Positions 58,815 through 64,000 of a stretch of DNA of 64,000 bases are shown here, piece after piece; within the stretch, counting starts at the first letter, position 1, and the number at the start of each line of letters is the position of its first letter. The position numbers were made by a program, and so were the translations under genes. The notes below the pieces were generated by a model. The model did not search any database, was not told the origin of the DNA, and worked only from the letters and a program-made list of their open reading frames with translations. Source of the stretch: Sodalis ligni (GTDB lineage Bacteria > Pseudomonadota > Gammaproteobacteria > Enterobacterales > Enterobacteriaceae); the NCBI RefSeq assembly GCF_016865525.2, contig NZ_CP075169.1, forward strand, positions 806,337 through 870,336. The letters run 5' to 3'.

Positions 58815-60478
58815 ATGAGCTTACTTAAAAATACCAGTATCAGGGTTATCCTACTAATTACGCTTGGTTTTTGATTTTATGGGGCGGGGTTTCCGCGTTT
58901 ACTCTCTTTCCTAAATCAGGTAACTCAATTTTAGCGACCAGTGAAGAGCAAAAGGCCGATATAGATATCATAAGCCGCGGCAACGATCAGTACTTTCGCA
59001 CCGTCACGCGACTGGCCAGGGCGATGGATTTTGTGCAAACCGGGGAAATGGCGGATGCGGATAAGGTTCTGGCAACGGCGGCAGACTCCTTTCAGAACGC
59101 CAAAGATGCCCTGGCCTCATTTAAGGCCAAGCCGCACTTATCGAGCGATACCGCCGTTACGGATGCCATGATTGATAGCTGGACCAAACTTATCAATCAA
59201 GCCCTTGAGCCGATGTTCCAGGCGGCGCGGGCCAAGCAGCTGGATCAATACCGCCAATTTTTCAGAACGCAATATCCGCCGTTTAGCGTGGCGTTTGGCG
59301 CGGCGGCCGAAAAATTCAAAGCACAGGCCCGTTCGGATGATTCTGTCAAACAGGTTTATACACTGGTGGATTTAAGCCGTAAGATCTTGATTGCCGCACT
59401 TGTTGCCGGCATTGCCATTCTGCTGCTCACTGACCGTTATCTGATCAATTTCATGATTAAACCGCTAAAGCGTATTGAATCCCAGCTTGAAACCCTGTCG
59501 GACGGACATCTGGGCGAGACTATCGCTGAATTCGGCCGCAACAATGTCGGACAGCTGATTCCTCATTTACAAAGTATGCAGCAAAGCCTGATCCGGACCG
59601 TGACGGCCATTCGGGACAGTTCGGCCTCTATCTACCAGGGCTCGGGAGAGATAAGTCTAGGCAACAGCGATTTATCGTCCCGCACCGAACAACAGGCTTC
59701 CGCTCTGGAGGAAACCGCCGCCAGCATGGAACAGCTAAGCGCGACGGTAAAACAGAATACCGAAAATGTATTTCAAGCCAACAAGATGGTGCAGGATGCT
59801 TCGGACACCGCTAAAAAAGGCGGCGCTATTGTTGATGAGGTTGTGGAGACCATGAGCAGCATCAGCACCAGCTCGAAAAAGATCGCCGATATTACCGGGG
59901 TCATCAACGGCATAGCGTTCCAGACCAATATTTTGGCGTTGAACGCGGCGGTTGAAGCGGCGAGAGCCGGCGAACAGGGCCGTGGCTTCGCCGTGGTGGC
60001 GGGAGAAGTGCGTAGCCTGGCCCAGCGCAGCGCACAGGCGGCGAAGGAAATCGAAGGGTTGATCAGCGAGTCGGTTGAACGGGTCAACACCGGTTCGGTT
60101 CAGGCCTCCCGTGCCGGTGAAACCATGCATAATATTGTCCAGGCGGTGGCCAAGGTCACCGATCTGATGGGGGAAATTTCCTCTGCTTCCGATGAGCAGA
60201 GCAGGGGGATCAGTCAGGTAGGGCAAGCGGTATCGGAAATGGACAGCGTTACCCAGCAAAATGCGGCGCTGGTTCAGGAATCCGCCGCAGCGGCCGCGTC
60301 CCTTGAAGAACAGGCCCGTCTTTTGACTCAAACCGTGGCCATTTTCCATCTGCCCGCCGGGGGAAATAGCGTCAATAACGCGCTGCCGGCCGAGGATAAG
60401 CCGGAGAAACGCCTGCTGTCGCCGCTTACCGCTTCACCGGAGCAGGAACATACATCGGAAAATTGGGAAACATTTTAA
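58815..60478 (+). pseudogene. Methyl-accepting chemotaxis protein, N-terminal frameshifts
   Basis: A chemoreceptor with the complete signalling half. Near 59400 lies the second membrane segment ([19 protein letters not shown]), followed by a HAMP region and the highly conserved hairpin tip ([43 protein letters not shown]). The C-terminal NWETF pentapeptide is the CheR/CheB tether found on E. coli Tar and Tsr. The ATG at 58815 (AGGAG upstream) encodes [19 protein letters not shown] and a stop; one T added to the T5 run (about 58867-58871) continues with [13 protein letters not shown] further compensated pair of shifts near 58909-58931 may disturb the first periplasmic residues (FLNQVTQF appears in another frame). 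A sigma28 promoter precedes it. The signal bound is unknown. Confidence 0.8.
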
Positions 60479-60779
60479 TTTTTAAGCTCTGAATTTCAAC
60501 ACGGGTTTTCGCAGCCGCAAAGGGTCAGCGAAAACCCGGCTTACTTAATCTGTGCCTCTTTTATTACGAATTATCCGATATAGCCGAACCGCCTTTTTTC
60601 AGACAGGGTTGCCGCCGCCGGGGCGGGGCCGTTAATAAGCCTTTCATATGTGTCCGATATCATTCCGATTATTTGACTTACGGCCGGATGATTATCTTTA
60701 TAGTTACCGGTCTGTCCGGCTGTAACGATTCTGAAATAAAGTGATCGAATACTGCTTTTTATTTAGCGCGGATAAAAAG

Positions 60780-62390
60780 ATGTCTATTATCAAACCAGTG
60801 GTTCACTGGCCGAAAATCCTGAGGTTTCGACATCTGTCGCTGCCGGGATGGATGACCAGCCTGCGAGGCGGTTTCATACTTTTTACCCTGATATTTTGTT
60901 TGCTGCAGTGCGCTTCTATCGCTTTGTTAACCCGGCTGGTGACGCAAACGACGACCAATGTCACCACCGCCCGCATGATGACCGAACGGCAATCTCTGTT
61001 GAACAAATCACGCATAGAACTCTTGACCGCCAGCGACAATATCAATCGCGCCGGCATCTATTACATGCAGGATAAGCAAAGCGGTTCGGTGGGCAGTTGG
61101 AATGCCCTGGCGGACAGCGCCGATGCATCCCTCAAAGCCGCGCAGGGTTACTACTCTTCTTACCAGAAATTGAGTTCGGGACAGGATGACAGCGCTCTGC
61201 AGCAAAGTTTTTCCATGGTATTCGACGGCCTTCATGAGCAGTTAAAAGGCATCAGGGCCGATAATATCGACTCATTTTTTATGGTGCCGATCCAGGCATT
61301 CCAGGAACAATTCAACGGTCTGTTTTATCAATGGCTGCAGCAGGATAATGCCGATGCCGAGCGTTTTAACCAAACCATGCTGGCTTCATTGACCCATAAC
61401 CGTAATATCTCCCTGAGTATCTCGGTATTGCTGATGGGTTTATTGGTCTTAGCCTGCCTGGTGTTATCCTTTGCGGTGGTGACGCCGCTCAATCGCGCTT
61501 TGCGCCATTTGGCGTCAATCGCCACCGGCAACATTGCCCATGCATTACCGGCTTCACGCTGGCAGTCCCGTGAAATCCACTGGCTTAACCAAGGTATCGA
61601 TGAGATGCAGCGGGGCTTGCAGCACATCATTCAAGAAATCAATGAAATATCATCCCTGGTAATGCACAGCGCCAATGATATTGCCCAGCATAACCAGGGG
61701 TATAGCCGGCAAAACCAGCAACAAATGGCCGCCTTCGATGCCATCAGCGATAAACTGGACAGCGTTGCCCAGGACGTGGATAACGGGGCGCGTTTCGCCG
61801 GTAACGCCACCAAGCAGATGAACGACGCGGAAGCCTTAACCCGACATTGCGGTGAAATGGTCACGGAAGTTGATCGTAAAATGCATGAAATTGTGGCCGA
61901 ATCGGAAAAAATCGCCGGTATTATCACGATGCTGGACGGGATCTCCATGCAAACCAAGCTGTTGGCGCTGAATGCCGCCATCGAGTCGGCCCATGCCGGT
62001 CTATACGGCCGCAGTTTTTCCGTCGTGGCGAAAGAAATCGGCTTATTGTCTCAAAAAAGCGGCAGCTCCACGCGGGAAATCGACCATCTGATCCACTCCA
62101 CCCATAAGCATATCGACAGCGGTTTCAGCCGGGTTAAAGCACTGGATACCTTTTATCTGGATATCATCAAATCGGTGCGGGGGGTGTCGGTGTTGTTAGA
62201 GGAATTACAGCAGAACGCCAATCAGCAAAGCTTCCAGGTCAATACCATCGCCGGTGAGATTAAACGGCTGAACAGTCAGATACATCAAAGCCATTCCCTG
62301 ACGGTGGCCAGTGCCCAGGCCTCCGATTCGCTGATTTCCCATTCCCAGCGATTGCGGCAAAGCGTCAGTAAATTCTCGCTGACCTTGTAG
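60780..62390 (+). CDS. Divergent methyl-accepting chemotaxis-like protein
   Basis: About 536 residues: a hydrophobic segment (about 28-55), a periplasmic four-helix-bundle type sensor (about 60-200), a second membrane segment (about 210-235), HAMP-like linker and a coiled-coil. The normally near-invariant tip is changed: LDGISMQTKLLALNAAIESAHAGLYGRSFSVVAKEI against the usual [28 protein letters not shown]. Glu-Ala-Arg is Glu-Ser-Ala here, and Glu-Gln-Gly is Leu-Tyr-Gly. No NWETF tail. It may still bind CheA/CheW weakly, be a specialised receptor, or be losing function. The ATG at 60780 is preferred to a GTG at 60741. It follows the first receptor by 300 bp, with no good sigma28 promoter of its own. 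Confidence 0.8.
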   Translation: MSIIKPVVHWPKILRFRHLSLPGWMTSLRGGFILFTLIFCLLQCASIALLTRLVTQTTTNVTTARMMTERQSLLNKSRIELLTASDNINRAGIYYMQDKQSGSVGSWNALADSADASLKAAQGYYSSYQKLSSGQDDSALQQSFSMVFDGLHEQLKGIRADNIDSFFMVPIQAFQEQFNGLFYQWLQQDNADAERFNQTMLASLTHNRNISLSISVLLMGLLVLACLVLSFAVVTPLNRALRHLASIATGNIAHALPASRWQSREIHWLNQGIDEMQRGLQHIIQEINEISSLVMHSANDIAQHNQGYSRQNQQQMAAFDAISDKLDSVAQDVDNGARFAGNATKQMNDAEALTRHCGEMVTEVDRKMHEIVAESEKIAGIITMLDGISMQTKLLALNAAIESAHAGLYGRSFSVVAKEIGLLSQKSGSSTREIDHLIHSTHKHIDSGFSRVKALDTFYLDIIKSVRGVSVLLEELQQNANQQSFQVNTIAGEIKRLNSQIHQSHSLTVASAQASDSLISHSQRLRQSVSKFSLTL

Positions 62391-62624
62391 AGGCCAAACG
62401 GAAAACAAACGGTAACTTCAGCCGCCAGAAGGTTCCGCCGCCCTGAAAGGTGGCCATGTCCCGGCATTGGGAGAAACAATATTTAACACAGTGCCGGTCA
62501 GAATCAGTGGCAACCCCTTTTCATATCCCTGTACTCTGACAATATCCGTATTCCTTCGGCACCCTTTATTAAGCGACACTATTTACGAGGCGGTTGCAGG
62601 ATCGCTCCGAATGAGGAGAACATT

Positions 62625-63590
62625 TTGGATAAACAGCTACCTATACGCATCGCGGTGATCGATGATTGGCAATCCGTTGCGGAGCAAGCCGTGGATTGGT
62701 CGGTTTTACACTCCCTGGGATCGGTGACTTTTCTTCATGATTACCCGGCGGCGCCCGCGCAAATGGCGGAGCGGCTGCAATCCTACGATGTTATTTGTCT
62801 TATGCGGGAACGCAGCCGGTTTGATAAGGACCTACTGACCCGGTTACCCCGATTGAAACTGCTGCTCACCAGCGGCATGCGTAATGCGGCTGTGGATACG
62901 GAGGCCGCCGCGCAGTCCGGCATTCTGGTCTGCGGGACCGAGAGCGGGAAGCATGCGGCGGCCGAATTGACCTGGGCGTTGATTATGGCCGTGACCCGTA
63001 ACCTGGCCGACGAAGCGGGCTCCCTGAAAACAGGGGGATGGCAGGTAAGCCTGGGCGGCGGATTATACGGTAAGACGCTGGGCATTCTGGGTTTGGGTAA
63101 AATCGGCCAACGGGTTGCCGGTTATGCCCAGGCTTTCGGTATGCGGGTGATTGGCTGGAGCCAGAATCTCACCGCCGAGGGCGCGCAGCAGCACGGCGTG
63201 TCCTATGTCGCCAAGGAAGAACTCTTCAGGCAATCTGATGTGCTATCCATTCATTTAGTCTTGAGCGACCGCAGCCGGGGCATTGTCGATGCGTCTTCCA
63301 TGGCTGTGATGAAACCCACCGCCTATCTGGTTAATACGTCGCGCGGACCGTTGGTAAATGAAGCGGCGCTAATCAAAGCCCTGCGGGAACATCATATCGC
63401 CGGTGCGGCGCTGGATGTATACGATCAGGAACCCCTGCCGCGGGATCACCCGTTCCGCCGCATGGATAACGTCCTGGCGACTCCCCATATCGGTTATGTC
63501 ACCCAGGAGGATTACCGCATCTTTTTCACGCAGATGATTGAAGATATCCTGGCCTGGCATGAGGGTCGGCCCATACGGACCCTCTCTTGA
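62625..63590 (+). CDS. D-isomer-specific 2-hydroxyacid dehydrogenase family protein
   Basis: This 321-residue NAD(P)-dependent dehydrogenase is related to SerA/PdxB/GhrB-type enzymes. It shows the nucleotide-binding GILGLGKIGQRVAGYA (GxGxxG, about residues 150-160), the substrate arginine in VNTSRGPLVNE, the glutamate in YDQEPLPRDHP and the catalytic histidine in ATPHIGYVT. The three catalytic residues (Arg, Glu, His) are all present, so it should be active on a 2-oxo or 2-hydroxy acid. The start is a TTG at 62625 with AGGAG eight bases before it. Start-codon use and 230 bp of separation from the receptor suggest a separate unit. An AraC/GlxA-type gene faces it. Confidence 0.88.
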   Translation: MDKQLPIRIAVIDDWQSVAEQAVDWSVLHSLGSVTFLHDYPAAPAQMAERLQSYDVICLMRERSRFDKDLLTRLPRLKLLLTSGMRNAAVDTEAAAQSGILVCGTESGKHAAAELTWALIMAVTRNLADEAGSLKTGGWQVSLGGGLYGKTLGILGLGKIGQRVAGYAQAFGMRVIGWSQNLTAEGAQQHGVSYVAKEELFRQSDVLSIHLVLSDRSRGIVDASSMAVMKPTAYLVNTSRGPLVNEAALIKALREHHIAGAALDVYDQEPLPRDHPFRRMDNVLATPHIGYVTQEDYRIFFTQMIEDILAWHEGRPIRTLS

Positions 63591-63614
63591 ACCGGTAGGC
63601 GCGACGTCGCAAAG

Positions 63615-64000
63615 CTAACCGCCATCGGCGTACTCCCCGCGCAGCCCCCCGCGGCGAAACGCCGTCGGGGACAAATTCTCATGGGTTCTGAACTGGTGCC
63701 GCAGCGTCGCTTCCGAGGAGTGCCCGGAAACTTCGGCAATTTTGGCAATGGAAAATGAGCCGTTGACCAGTAATTCCTTGGCGTATTCAAGCCGGCACAA
63801 CGCCAGCCACTGCATAATGGGCAAGCCCATGGTTTCCTGAAAATGGCGCTGCAGGGTCCGTTCGGACATCATGGCCCGTTTCGCCAGGGATGACACCGTA
63901 TGGGGCAACGCAAGATTGGCCCTCAGCCAGTCCACCAGGCCGGCAATCCGGTTTTCGCCTTTTTCCACCGCCTTGGTTTTAGGCAACTGCTGCTGGCGGC
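63615..64000 (-). CDS. AraC-family regulator, C-terminal part (GlxA-like)
   Basis: The window ends inside this gene, and only the DNA-binding half is seen. It contains RQQQLPKTKAVEKGENRIAG, a helix-turn-helix VSSLAKRAMMSERTLQRHFQ and the second one SIAKIAEVSGHSSEATLRHQF, ending NLSPTAFRRGG. The pattern and the upstream Arg/Gln-rich linker fit the GlxA subgroup (DJ-1/PfpI-like N-terminal domain). The N-terminal sensor lies beyond base 64000. It is convergent with the hydroxyacid dehydrogenase. Confidence 0.85.
   Translation of the reverse strand, partial: RQQQLPKTKAVEKGENRIAGLVDWLRANLALPHTVSSLAKRAMMSERTLQRHFQETMGLPIMQWLALCRLEYAKELLVNGSFSIAKIAEVSGHSSEATLRHQFRTHENLSPTAFRRGGLRGEYADGG

Overview
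The window looks like the chromosome of a Gram-negative enterobacterium (order Enterobacterales). The left part keeps an order I know from Escherichia coli: ygiN, parC, plsC, ftsP, then dkgA/yqhC, yghB, metC, exbB, exbD, yghA. The arnBCADTEF lipid A modification operon and a partial glpT fit the same order. The many broken accessory genes, the invasin, the LRR protein and the YpeI/YpeR-type quorum-sensing remnant suggest a Sodalis/Pectobacteriaceae-like, host-associated lineage. That narrower placement is inference.

Layout. 1-14.3 kb: glpT (5' part only), a leucine-rich-repeat protein, then the conserved block from ygiN to yghA, with a Fur box before exbBD. 14.4-23 kb: an AT-rich accessory stretch. 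It holds a truncated beta-lactam-synthetase/asparagine-synthetase-like protein, a lux-box-like site, a luxI gene with several frameshifts, an intact luxR, a frameshifted CSS-EAL phosphodiesterase, a frameshifted alpha/beta hydrolase, a small monooxygenase, a frameshifted KGG stress protein and arsC. 23-30.4 kb: a gene set joining DgcN (D-glutamate N-acetyltransferase family), a D-amino-acid aminotransferase and a complete Liv-type ABC transporter, with livM frameshifted. 30.4-40.4 kb: a surface-protein island of two related Ig-like proteins without signal peptides (one with a His/Asp-rich tail), an internally deleted IS1182-type element inside the invasin terminator, a 1453-residue inverse autotransporter with about eight Big_1 repeats, and a fragment of a second invasin. 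40.5-45.1 kb: two decayed genes (LysR, DUF1003) and a divergent TetR/NmrA-like pair. 45.1-53 kb: a PmrA-box-like site and the intact arn operon. 53-57.8 kb: a PrpR-type sigma54 activator, a -24/-12 promoter, an isocitrate-lyase-superfamily lyase and an MFS transporter; the last two are each frameshifted by one base. 57.8-64 kb: two chemoreceptors (one behind a sigma28 promoter and ending in NWETF, one with a divergent signalling tip), a D-2-hydroxyacid dehydrogenase, and the C-terminal part of an AraC/GlxA-type regulator.

A window-wide theme is reductive decay. About ten accessory genes carry single-base indels, often in short homopolymers, while the housekeeping genes and the arn operon read through cleanly. 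This fits relaxed selection on accessory functions better than uniform sequencing error, but raw reads are needed to decide. The most unusual intact items are the DgcN/aminotransferase/Liv combination, the signal-less Ig-like pair beside the invasin, and the sigma54-controlled lyase/transporter locus. I found no tRNA, rRNA, CRISPR array or prophage.
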